Shown piece by piece: positions 44,088 to 54,410 of a stretch of 64,000 nucleotides of DNA. The stretch comes from Lepidodermella squamata (Eukaryota; Gastrotricha). The stretch is taken from positions 806,001 through 870,000 of the forward strand of contig JBLDXI010000012.1 of assembly GCA_047495785.1 (NCBI GenBank), in the 5' to 3' direction. Positions within the stretch are counted from its first letter, which is position 1, and every line of letters starts with the position of its first letter. The notes beneath the pieces were generated by a model. The model saw only the letters and a list, made by a program, of their open reading frames with translations. It had not been told where the DNA came from and ran no database searches. A program made the translations under genes and the position numbers.

Positions 44088-45718
44088 TAAAACAAATATA
44101 GAGTGAATTATGATGTGTTGAATTTTCCGTGAGAGAAATTGGCATTCTGAATTCTGAACCTTCTTTACAATGCTGGCATTTTTTTTTGTTTTGCAAATAA
44201 ATTTTTTCATTTTCCAAGTCTTGAGCATTTTTTCATAAACTAGGTACCGTAAAAGCTCTTATTTTGGAAAAAACCATGAAGAGAAAATCCGGAAAAAATA
44301 ATAAAAATATGATATTTTTAGAGAATACGGGGATGACGATTTTCGATGACTGTTAAAATTTTCAGAACTTTTACATATCACCTTGATTTTATAAAAATAG
44401 TTAAAGGTATGAAAGGTATGAAGGTTAGTGAAATTGGACACAAGTGTTAATATTGGACACCTCATTAGCATATGCATGTTTTTTATAAAACGCGCAGGAA
44501 TTTGTATTTTTTACAAAATTATTTCATACATGGCGTCTTGCCAACTCAATTGAAATCCTTCCCCAATCTACGCATTTAACAGGCCTAAATTTACCACAGA
44601 CGTAGAGTTGACATCCCCAATTTCGGCCACTTCCTAAATTTGTCCACTGCGACCTTATCCAGGCCGCCGGCCGAAATTTGGACACAAAGTGCTGTGCAGT
44701 AGTTTTTTGCACGAAACTTAACAGATTTGCATTGTCTGTTTCATGATTTTTCAAGCACGTGATCGCAAAAAATGATTCTAAATGGACGAGGATGTTTATT
44801 GAGGTGGCAAAAATTAGGACACCCTAATTTCAACCAGGAGTCTAGATTACTACTAAATTAGCCATAAATTGAGGGCAAATCGTCCAGGCATGCAGAAACC
44901 AGAATTCGATAGCCCGATAACTCCTCCATAAATATTTTTTGTCAATAATTTCCTAAGGGTTCACCTGGCTGGTAAAGTAGGAAAACCCCATTAAGTGGCC
45001 GAATTTAGGGCGCAGTGCTCTAACTTGAACTTTGAGCTCATGAAATGTTCTGAATTCTCTGCGGCTAGTTCATAATGTTTTCCACCTGCCGGCTGTTCAA
45101 GCTTGGGGTGAAAGTTCAAAGCGATTGGAATCCGGGGGTTGACTGGGAATTAGGGGTCCCAAAAGGAAGTTTTGAGGCAATTGATTAATTTTCTAAAAGT
45201 CAGGTATTTTTGAGCCTTCTTAGATGAACGCAAGAAATGTGAAAAGGTGGATTGCCAGGGCCAAATTTAACCAGCTTGACTGTAGTTAACCTCAATAAGA
45301 AACATTCCCCACACAAATGCAAGGCTTGATGCCTATCGCATTCTCGAATAGCCCATGGAGACGGTTAATTTACTAAAAAATAAGCCGTTTTAGATTAAAA
45401 AATTCCAGGGCGCTATTTCCGTAAAATAAAATCGATAGTTTCCGATTATATTATTCGTAAAAAAAAATAAACCGTTGCTGAGTTATTTTTTTAGCTCCAT
45501 CCGATGTTTAACTCGATCGTCGGCACTTATCGCAACGCCTCTCTGTTCTACGCATTTGTTTATTATTATTTTTTCCCCGCTGCTTCCGATATAAAAAAAT
45601 GTGAATGGTACTTGTAATTGCATAATCGCTTTATCTCGAGGCGAAAAAGCGCGAGATGGTGTAGCCAATAAATATCATCAGTTCGATTCGTAAAATAAAA
45701 GCAGCAGTTCTATCGAAG
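44088..45718. other. Gene-free AT-rich region
   Basis: No supported coding sequence. Short TTGGACAC-type motifs recur (about 44432, 44451 and 44678), which may be relics of a repeat. I see no clear terminal inverted repeat. Confidence 0.45.
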
Positions 45719-46234
45719 ATGTTCCACGCTTCGATAGCCGTGTTCTTGCTGTGGCACCAAGTCGATTTTTCAATCGCAACAATTTTTCGCATTAAATTGC
45801 TCAAATCCGACGGCGTCACTGTGGTCCTACCGCTACCGGTGCTTCACCCAGTTCTAAAAACTCACAATGTCATCGCTCATGATTACGAGCCACCGCGACG
45901 TGAATGGTCGTCCTATGTTTTGTTGATGCCCATTATTTCAGGCCTGGCTGTTTTACTCATCGTCGCCTCGATTCTCGCCAAGTGCGTGCAAAATCGACGC
46001 CGGTTGAAGCAGTACCAAATTTTGGAGAAAATGCGTCTTCTTAAGCGGGCGATGCATGAAGTGAAAAGTAGGCAGTTGAGCCTGTCGACGCAATCCGGTT
46101 CGTCATCAACAGTGTCAGGCGATTGCGATGAGGCAAGCAAAGATCCGCCCACTAAAACGACTTGTATTGCCCATCACGAGGGAACATCGACAACATTCGC
46201 TACTCCAGCAACGTCCCCTCTCGCTTGGGTATGA
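45719..46234 (+). CDS. Single-pass membrane protein, unknown function
   Basis: A 171-codon frame. A weak N-terminal hydrophobic segment (FHASIAVFLLWH) may be a signal peptide. A strong transmembrane segment, YVLLMPIISGLAVLLIVASILA, is followed by a basic cytoplasmic stretch (KCVQNRRRLKQYQILEKMRLLKR). The Ser/Thr-rich tail includes SLSTQSGSSSTVSG. No domain is recognised. It is similar in plan, but not in sequence, to the protein at 43323-44087. Confidence 0.5.
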   Translation: MFHASIAVFLLWHQVDFSIATIFRIKLLKSDGVTVVLPLPVLHPVLKTHNVIAHDYEPPRREWSSYVLLMPIISGLAVLLIVASILAKCVQNRRRLKQYQILEKMRLLKRAMHEVKSRQLSLSTQSGSSSTVSGDCDEASKDPPTKTTCIAHHEGTSTTFATPATSPLAWV

Positions 46235-46329
46235 TTGCGATCGAACGCAAAATAATTAGCCAGCTACCTCAATTTGCTATGAGAATAAAAAACGCAGCAG
46301 GAAAATTATTGGGTTTTTTTCGAATTTTA

Positions 46330-46378
46330 AAAATATGGAACGCTTCACGATTTTGCGTGTCATCCTTGCGCAGGGGCC

Positions 46379-46417
<39 letters not shown>

Positions 46418-46434
46418 CCAATCCGAAGATTGAC
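46330..46434 (-). ncRNA. U6: U6 spliceosomal snRNA (copy 2)
   Basis: On the minus strand, the same 5' stem-loop, ACAGAGA box and 3' GTGAAGCGTTCCATATTTTT as copy 1. It lies 233 bp downstream of H3 in the same orientation. Octamer ATGCAAAT (46500-46507 complement) is 73 bp upstream, with the PSE- and TATA-position blocks between. Confidence 0.95.
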
Positions 46435-46666
46435 ATTCCAAAAATCTCTGACCAGCAATAAATACAGAGATAAATTGAGATGTAATTTCGTCTGGTCTCA
46501 TTTGCATATTCAAAAATAGAATTTGCTGAGTGAACTTTCTGATGCTTCATCCATTAAATTACTGCCAATATTAGAATATACTGGAATATGATTTACAATT
46601 TTTTATTTATTTTATTCTTCAGATCATAGAATAAATAATAACCTTTGGAAAAACGGTTGCAAAGTT

Positions 46667-47259
46667 TTATGAGTGGGGAGCAGCACCGGTTTCGACGGCG
46701 ACCGAGTACGAGAAGTTGTTGGAGGCCGAGTAGCTGCCGCTCTTGCTGCCCTTGCGACCCTTGCCGTGCTTGCCACCGTGCTTCTTGCCGCCAAACTTCT
46801 TGCCGCCGAACTTCTTGCCGCCATGGCCCTTCTTGTTGCCATGCTTCTTGTTGAAGCCGCCGAAGGAGCCCGAGCGCGAGTACGAGCCGGACATGGATCC
46901 GCGCTTGTGCACGCGCATGAACTTCTTGGTGGAGACCTTGCGGGTGTGCTTGTTCGTGCGGGCCGACACCGACGCGGACACGGACTTGGAGAACGAGGCA
47001 CGGCGGTGCTTGCGTCCAGCGACGAAGGCCTTCTTGGCCGGGCGCTTCTTCATCGCGTGCTTCTTCGGCTGCCGGTTGTACGACACGCTGATGGAGACGC
47101 TCTTCGAAACGCTTTTACCCTTGTTACCACGGCCAGCCTCAACGCTGGTGAAGGCTGCAATCGAAATTGAACATGAATGCAATGGGAAATTATGGCATAA
47201 TTCTGATTTTTACCAAGGCCCATCAAGGCGACAGCAGCCAAAACTAAGACAGCTCGCAT
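46667..47259 (-). CDS. Secreted Lys/Gly/Ser/His-rich basic protein (H3)
   Basis: Exon 1 (47259-47214) is MRAVLVLAAVALMGLG. Exon 2 (from about 47155) starts AFTSVEAGRGNKGK and ends ETGAAPHS, not the usual SK. It has the same core as H1, with FGGFNKKHG where the others have FGGYNKKHG. The body is identical or nearly so in DNA. The TATA-like ATTAAAGC and a diverged GAGGCATTCATCA motif lie upstream. Confidence 0.8.
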
Positions 47260-47506
47260 GTTGGTTAGTTTAGTAATGAATTGAGATGAATCTTCGAATA
47301 AAGGATGTGATGAATGCCTCTTCTAGGGCTGGGCCAAAGCTTTAATGGATTCCGCTCTCATTATACTTTCCATCGCAAGTCATTAGAAGTGCGCATGTTA
47401 CAATTAGTCGTTACCATCATTATTATTTATTTACGCTCAAATTAATATCCGATTCAATTTTCAAAATTTGTTCTTCGCTAACTTATACAAGATTTCGGAA
47501 AACTAA

Positions 47507-48034
47507 TACTGTATACGTCGTAATTTTCGTTGTGACTTAATTTTCGTTAAGGGCTATATTTTCGTTGTCTCGACCAAAATAACGAAAATTAATGCAACGA
47601 AATTTTATCCTATGTTATTTAGCTAAAAACCACTGAAACCAGTACCGAATTGCTAGAAATTGCCAAACCAGTTAAAATTCAGTCAATCAATGAGTACACG
47701 GGTTCGGTGCTATTGTCAACGATTGCTCGGGCGTAGTGAGAGCGCAAGGAGGCATCAGACACATCGATGTTCATGCTGTTGACCTGCCTGAGGCGAGTCT
47801 AATGATTTCAGTTAACGTAGCATGGCGAATAGATGGAACCTGATCGGCCGTCACTTCAACTGCCGAGAAGCCTTACTTAGTATCCAAATTTGCATTAGGC
47901 TTACATTTTCGCTGGGTTCAAAATTTCGTTGCAAACTGGGCCAACGAAAATAAAAGCAACGAAAATTAGATTATAGATGGCGAATCGCCAATAACGAAAA
48001 TAAGGTCACAACGAAAATTACGACGTATACAGTA
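47507..48034. mobile_element. MITE-like element with about 40-bp inverted ends
   Basis: The left end (TA)CTGTATACGTCGTAATTTTCGTTGTGAC and the inverse at 47994-48034 match with few differences. Both outer edges are TA, fitting a Tc1/mariner-type target. The inside carries repeated ACGAAAAT units and no transposase. Length is 528 bp. Confidence 0.75.
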
Positions 48035-48083
48035 TGCCCCTAAACTAATATGAATAAATAAATACTTATAAAACAAAAAATAT

Positions 48084-48155
48084 AGGTCCCATCGAGAATC
48101 GAACTCGAGTCGCTGGATTCAGAGTCCAGAGTGCTAACCGCTACACCATGGAACC
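48084..48155 (-). tRNA. tRNA-Gln (anticodon CTG)
   Basis: The minus strand reads GGTTCCATGGTGTAGCGGTT, then an anticodon arm CTGGACTCTGAATCCAG. The T-arm is CGAGTTCGATTCTCG and the acceptor end TGGGACC. The cloverleaf is intact, 72 nt, with no intron. Confidence 0.95.
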
Positions 48156-48489
48156 TTCTCATACTAGTCGTTCGTATTATGCTGAAGTTCCGTGTCTCAG
48201 GAAAAAGAAGAACCTAATTTAAAAATTCTTGCTTTAGGCTGGTATCGAGATATCAAGCTATTTGGTTGCTGCATTGTTTTGTCGACGAGATATAAGCTCA
48301 CATTATGATAAATAATTATGCGATGCGGACATGTAGCACAACATCTTCGATTAACATGCTGTAAGGTTTTTATTAATACATACCAATAATAATGTTATTA
48401 ATTATGACGCTTAAAGTTATTTCGTGCAGCACACTGGGCCGTAAAATAAAAATAAAAATAAATAAAAATAAAAAAAGCAAAACATATAG

Positions 48490-48561
48490 GGGCCTGTCCG
48501 GGAATTGAACCCGGGACCTCTCGCACCCTAAGCGAGAATCATACCACTAGACCAACAGGCC
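48490..48561 (-). tRNA. tRNA-Pro (anticodon AGG)
   Basis: The minus strand begins GGCCTGTTGGTCTAGTGGTA. The anticodon arm is TCTCGCTTAGGGTGCGAGA and the T-arm CCGGGTTCAATTCCCGG. The acceptor end is ACAGGCC. Complete, no intron. Confidence 0.95.
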
Positions 48562-49135
48562 GGCTGATATACAGGGCACAGTTGACGGTACAGGTTGTTG
48601 GGCATCGCTGGCTGCGCAAACACCACAAAGCGGTACACTGTAGCAACCATATTTCATAAATCCTCAGCTTACATGGCTTGCGTTGCCGAAATGGGTAATA
48701 ATTACTGGAGAATATAACGCAGCCGACAGTTTCAGTCCATTTATTCATGTATTTTATTCATCGATCCTCATTTATATTAATTATTATGCAGAACATGAAC
48801 ATTAGTTTTTCAGCAATTTTATCAGCCAATTTCAATAGGTTTACGTCGTCATTGATGCGCTATTCTTCAACCAACCAATTTAAGCATTTTTTATTGAGTT
48901 AGGAATTCGAAATTGGGATTGACGATTTCTAAACTTTGCATGGAGTTGAGACAAATAAGTGGATTATCAAGATTTCGTTGATCTTCATCTTATTAATGGT
49001 CAGCGAAGTTGTACTTGGGCTACTCGCTTAAATCACACATTTTTTTGAACGATTGCAGCTGAATAAACTTGTTAGTTGCCGAGTATCAACTTCATCAGCA
49101 CCTGACTTCAGTCTACTTTATTCTCGCGCAGAGAA

Positions 49136-51670
49136 ATGCTAGCACGCCACCTTAAAAATTGTATATGCTCGTTATTTCTCAGCTTAATATTCAGCTCAAT
49201 TTTCATAACAATTTTTCTGAAGTACTACGTCGACATTGGAGGCTTCTTAAATCGAAAATGCAAGAACAACTCCGCGCCACGAAAATCTTACCACATCGAT
49301 CAAGCCTTAGCTGATAAGCTGAACGATTTGTGGGAAAGTTTCGACCAAGAAACAACAAACCCATCAAATGCAACTTACAACGTTAATGTGAAACTTAGCA
49401 ACAGCATTTCATTCGATAGAATTTTGCCGAAAACGCGGTCAGATGCTTGCGATAGTATCATTTACGACGTGGATTCCCTGCCGACGATTTCCGTCGTCAT
49501 TCCGTTCTACAACGAGCCTCTGTCGTTGCTCTTCCGAACAATTCACAGCATTTTGAACCGAACCCCGCAAAAATTATTAGCTGACATTGTTCTGGTCGAT
49601 GATTGCAGCAATCTTGCAAATTTGAAACAGCCACTTGAGCAGTACCTTAGCTTATTGCCCAAGGTTGTTCTGATGCGAAATACTGTCCGTGAAGGCTTGA
49701 TTCGGACTCGGTTGACAGGATTCGATCGATCGACTGGCGATGTCGTTGTTTTTCAAGATGCGCACACCGAAATGAACGAGGTAAAATTTAATAGAAAAGG
49801 CCTGATTTTTATATAGCTTTTGTTTTAGGGATGGGCTGAGCCTGTTTTGCACCAGTTGAAACGACATCCGAACCAATTGGTTGAACTGGCTATCGATAAC
49901 ATTGATCCGAAATCGATAAAATACCGAAACAGCTACGACTACGACGGAATTACACCAACTATTGTTCGGTTTTTTTCATTTTTTTCGATTTTTCAATTCA
50001 TTTATTTTCAGCAAACTTTCACATGGGACATGCGATATATTTGGATGATGGCAGCTCGTCGATCTTATCAATTACGCCGGTCTTTAGCCGACCCGGTACC
50101 CACGGCCGCTGTAGTTGGGTGCACCCTAGCTGTTGATCGTAAATTCTTCATTAAATCAGGAAAATTCGACGAGCGGATGAATATTTGGGGCGGGGTAAGT
50201 TTACTATTAATCAAGTACAGCGTGTCCAATAAAGAACGCAAGCAAAAATAGAAGGAAAAGGGTTCAGAAACTCTAAATTGAGAGACGAAGTTACATCTCA
50301 TAACAAGAAAATTTCATGAAAAATTCAAAAATCACGAGAATTGTATGTCAATTGTTAATGGGATTAAAAAAGTCCGGAGAAATGTGGTCCAACCGGGTAA
50401 AATACCGAAAATTACCGAACCAGTTACCATTGGGGTTTTCCGGGTTTTCTCCCGTAAATTTTCAATTTCTTCGGCTAAATCGCGTATAAAAATAGATGGA
50501 CAGTTCTCTCGGTAGATTTAATTTAATAAAGTTAAATTCTTAAAAAATAAGTTGCCAAATTAAAAAACAATTCTGGGACACGCTTCAAGAGAAAAATTGA
50601 CTTTTTCACATAGGAAAATCTGGAAATCTCATTTAAATACTGGATGATTGGAGGTGGTGTTTATGTTCACCCTTGCTCTCGCACCGGTCACATGTTCAAA
50701 CCTATCCCGTACTCATTCGGCGAAAAATCGGCCGATCAAGTTGTGAGTGGAAACCTGGCGCGCCTTGTTGAAGTTTGGCTCGAGGAAAAATACAAAATTC
50801 TATACTACGCCGACGCATTTCGAGTTGAGCAGAAGCGGGTCAACTTCACGGATAAATTCATCGCCGAAATAAAGGAACGGCGCGATGAGACGAAAGGCCG
50901 GTTTCCGAGTAAATCATTCGCCTGGTATTTGAAAAACGTCGCGCCTGAGGTTAAAATTCCGTCGAAGGATATCGTATGGTTCGGCGAGCTTTACAACTCA
51001 AAAACTGGCTCTTGCTTTGTTATTTTGCCGTGTGGTCATATCGGCGTGACGGACGATTGTGGTTGGCATAATACTCGGCCTCATCTTCAATTTTTCATCG
51101 ACACATCGGGCCGGCTTCGCCATGCCCTATCAGAGGACACCTGTGTTGTTTACGAGAAAAGCACGTCGCTGCTTACGCAGGCTAGGTGCAGTGACTCAAG
51201 GGTCCCGCTATTCACGTTCTATTTCGACAATGACAGCAATGCTGGTAAAATTGTTATGGAGACGCCCAATGCTGGCGAAATTCTTTGCGCAACCCACGTG
51301 ACTTATCGAGGTAACTTAATTGAAATTAAAAAAAAATATTCAACGCTAAGCACAAAATTAGGAACTAAAGCGACTGGTTCCGATCTTGTTCGAAAACTTT
51401 TCAACGTTAATATAACCAATTTAAGAACTAATAAAGGTTGCGAAAATATTTATCTTCGCCTTGATAATTTTGCTCTTTTTTAATTTTCAGGTCGCGGCCA
51501 TTTTCATGCGAAGGATCAAATGGTATATAGGCTTTATTTAGACACTGTTTTATACATTTATTTTTCAGGTCGTTATGTCGAGTTGCGATGTCAAAGACGA
51601 TTCCTATCAAAACTGGTACACGTTGTACAAGTTCGAGTACGAAAATTTGCCGCCAATGTTGAAGTATTAA
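49136..51670 (+). CDS. Polypeptide N-acetylgalactosaminyltransferase-like (GT27)
   Basis: Six exons (49136-49780, 49829 to about 49968, 50012-50195, 50614-51310, 51491-51532, 51569-51670). It is a type II Golgi protein with an N-terminal anchor (LFLSLIFSSIFITIFLKYYV). The GT-A domain has TISVVIPFYNEPLSLLFRTIHSIL, LVDDCSN and the metal site DAH (around residues 208-210; usually DSH). The Gal/GalNAc motif WGGENLEISFK is split by the 418-bp intron at WGG|EN. GGGVYVHPCSRTGHMFK follows. The C-terminal part is a degenerate ricin-type lectin domain, with CG-x-CGWHNTRPHLQF and a last exon with YQNWYTLYKFEYENL. It would start mucin-type O-glycosylation by adding GalNAc to Ser/Thr. The second-intron donor near 49968 is uncertain. 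Confidence 0.85.
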
Positions 51671-51988
51671 TCGCAACAGTGGCTGGATAGATGAGATTGA
51701 TAGAAAAAATAAAATATCCATTAACAATTTATTCAAAATTTAATTGTTTTTACAGCCGAGCGCGGAGAGCAAAAATAGAAAATGAAAATGATTTTTCGTT
51801 CGAGATAGAAATCGAATGTTTCACCATCAATCTCTAAAAAAACAATCTCGAAGTTTTCCCGCAGTTTTTTATCCGGCGTGAATTTCGGATATTTTGGAAA
51901 TTTCATCAAACAAAACTGGTTGCAAAATTATTTGATATGTTGCGACATGGCACTCCAGTTGTTCTTAGATAGGATTTTGTTTCATATT

Positions 51989-52236
51989 AAAAGCCGCTCT
52001 GAAAGCGACTGACCCCTCCGGAAGTAGCCCTAGTTAAAGAGCCACTAGGCCGGAACGTTCATCAACGGCCGCCTCGAGACCAGCAACTGGTGAAGGTCGC
52101 CGGGTTCGTGCGGCCAAGTTCGCGCTCAGGGCCAGTCACCACGCCTCGTCATCGCGGTTTGGGTTTGTCGTCAGAGGAGGCTGACGTTGGGGCAAATCTA
52201 AATAAAGAAATGATCCCAAGAAGTATGATCTTAATT
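51989..52236 (+). repeat. Dispersed 250-bp repeat, copy 1
   Basis: About 95% identical to 58690-58937. The GC-rich body (gccgctctgaaagcgactga... ggccggaacgttcatcaacg...) is followed by an AT-rich tail ending gaagtatgatcttaatt. It has no coding frame in common with the neighbours. It could be the end of a retroelement or a SINE. I see no clear A and B boxes. Confidence 0.8.
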
Positions 52237-52355
52237 TAAAATTTCAAAATTCTTTGGCCCCGTTTCACGATGATACTTTATACAGCCAGTCGATAGCTAT
52301 GACTATTCAAAAAATAAAGAAAAAAAAGAAAATTGAAAATTATTGAAAAAGGTTG

Positions 52356-52427
52356 CTCCTTGGCAGGGAATCGAACCCTGGTCTCCCGCGTGACAGGCGG
52401 GGATACTAACCACTATACTACCAAGGA
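52356..52427 (-). tRNA. tRNA-Asp (anticodon GTC)
   Basis: The minus strand starts TCCTTGGTAGTATAGTGGTT. The anticodon arm is CCCGCCTGTCACGCGGG and the T-arm CAGGGTTCGATTCCCTG. The acceptor end is CCAAGGA. Complete. Confidence 0.95.
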
Positions 52428-52532
52428 TTGGCTGATAAAACGTGTCCGAAAAACAGGCTGATAGGATAGGGCACTCCTATGAGGCAAGTTGCGATAGTGA
52501 GGCGAGTAATTTATGGAACGCTTCTCTTAAGC

Positions 52533-52582
52533 AAAAATATGGAACGCTTCACGATTTTGCGTGTCATCCTTGCGCAGGGGCC

Positions 52583-52621
<39 letters not shown>

Positions 52622-52638
52622 CCAATCCGAAGATTGAC
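52533..52638 (-). ncRNA. U6: U6 spliceosomal snRNA (copy 3)
   Basis: Same core as the other two copies on the minus strand, 246 bp downstream of H4 in the same orientation. The octamer complement is at 52704-52711, again 73 bp upstream of the start. A 13-bp copy of the U6 3' end (tatggaacgcttc) lies just beyond the gene at 52512-52524. Confidence 0.95.
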
Positions 52639-52883
52639 ATTTTAACACCCTGTGACCAGCCATAAATACCGAATAGCATCAGAATGCGATTTCGACCTGT
52701 GCCATTTGCATATTGAAAATAGAATTAACTGGATGATGGCTCAAGCCTAAAATAAGGTCGCTTCCTCATACTCTGAATTAATCGCAATATTGGGATAAAC
52801 TGGAATATAGCGAATTTTCTAAATTTTATTCTTCAGATCATAGAATAAATTATCATTGGAGCAAAGGTTTTCATTAAAATGAT

Positions 52884-53462
52884 TTATTTGCTGGGAGCAG
52901 CACCGGTTTCGACGGCGACCGAGTACGAGAAGTTGTTGGAGGCCGAGTAGCTGCCGCTCTTGCTGCCCTTGCGACCCTTGCCGTGCTTGCCACCGTGCTT
53001 CTTGCCGCCGAACTTCTTGCCACCGTGGCGCTTGTTGCCATGCTTCTTGTTGTAGCCGCCGAAGGAGCCCGAGCGCGAGTACGAGCCGGACATGGATCCG
53101 CGCTTGTGCACGCGCATGAACTTCTTGGTGGAGACCTTGCGGGTGTGCTTGTTCGTGCGGGCCGACACCGACGCGGACACGGACTTGGAGAACGAGGCAC
53201 GGCGGTGCTTGCGCCCAGCGACGAAGGCCTTCTTGGCCGGGCGCTTCTTCATCGCGTGCTTCTTTGGCTGCCGGTTGTACGACACGCTGATGGAGACGCT
53301 CTTCGAGACGCTCTTCGCCACGCCCTTGCCCTTGTTACCACGGCCAGCCTCAACGCTGGTGAAGGCTGAAATTGAACATAAATTTAATGAAATTATGGTA
53401 CAATTCTGATTTTTACCTAGGCTCATCAAGGCGACAGCAGCCAAAACTAAGACAGCTCGCAT
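52884..53462 (-). CDS. Secreted Lys/Gly/Ser/His-rich basic protein (H4)
   Basis: Exon 1 from the ATG 53460-53462 gives MRAVLVLAAVALMSLG. Exon 2 starts AFTSVEAGRGNKGKGVAKS. It has the shortest Lys-Gly tract (KRHGGKKFGGKKHGGKHGKG). The core is otherwise as in H1. It is followed by a U6 gene. Upstream are CTATAAAAGC and the AGAGGCATCATCA motif. 5' flanking sequence is closely similar to that of H3. Confidence 0.8.
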   Translation of the reverse strand: MRAVLVLAAVALMSLGKNQNCTIISLNLCSISAFTSVEAGRGNKGKGVAKSVSKSVSISVSYNRQPKKHAMKKRPAKKAFVAGRKHRRASFSKSVSASVSARTNKHTRKVSTKKFMRVHKRGSMSGSYSRSGSFGGYNKKHGNKRHGGKKFGGKKHGGKHGKGRKGSKSGSYSASNNFSYSVAVETGAAPSK

Positions 53463-54410
53463 GTTGGTTAGTTTAGTAATGAATTGAGATGAATTAAGTA
53501 TTGAAGGAATTGATGATGCCTCTGCTGGGGCTGGACCAAAGCTTTTATAGATTCCGCCCTCATTATACTTTCTATCGCATCATTGTTTTGATGTTATTAG
53601 AAATGCGCACGCTACAATTAGCCGTTACCATCATTATATTGTATTCATGCTCAATTAAAATCTGATTAAAATATGTGGCATAATCGCATTTGCGAAGTTC
53701 TTGATGCTGTTTCCGGCTTTTTACGATAAATTCCGAGAAAGGAATGTGACTAACAGGAGCCATATTTTCAAAATATGGGCGTTCGGAGGCATTTTTCTGA
53801 AATGCTCGAAATTGTCAATTAGGGTCTAGGCAGAGTGCGAAGTAGGATCGTCGCGAGGATGCACATCCGGCTTTCGGCCCTGGATTTCCGGACATTAGGG
53901 CCCCGGACATCCGGAGTCCCACACTCCTATATATAAATAAGAATGTTCTGGCTTAAGAGAATATTAAAGATGATCGCGTTTTTACCTTAATGCTCGTTGC
54001 TAGGACGAATCGATGTTCTGGTGCAGCGGCAGAAACACCAAATAGTGAGTGTAAGGCTGAACTTTCGTCGAACAAGCCGAACACCTATTAGAATCTCATA
54101 TAGAGCTATTGCCTAATTTTTCACGCTAAACAGCAGGAGAGCTTATCTAATCAAGGTAAAAATGTTGGGTTGGGTATCGGATCATAGATCACAGATGATT
54201 CATCCTAATTTCATCAACAATCTTCTCAACTAGGCAGTGACTGGCAGCCTGATAAAGATCACATTAGCAATCTATGCCTGCAATCTGCGAGCCGTGACGG
54301 GTTTGCTAAATCGATATTACAGCACCTGCGCGCTGTGATTTTAGCTAACGTTGCATTACTTTTTTGCTCGTTAATTCCAAGCCGCTCGTATTCCCTTTTT
54401 GTGAGAAAAA
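53463..54410. other. Intergenic region between H4 and the LamG-EGF gene
   Basis: It holds the H4 promoter in its first 90 bp. The rest is without a gene. GGGCGTTCGGAGGC at about 53777 resembles GGGTGTTCGGAGGC at 57017, perhaps the edge of a duplicated segment. Confidence 0.5.

Noticed and set aside
44088-45718. TTGGACAC motifs as ends of a transposon
   Set aside because: The motifs are short and no consistent inverted pair or target duplication could be found.
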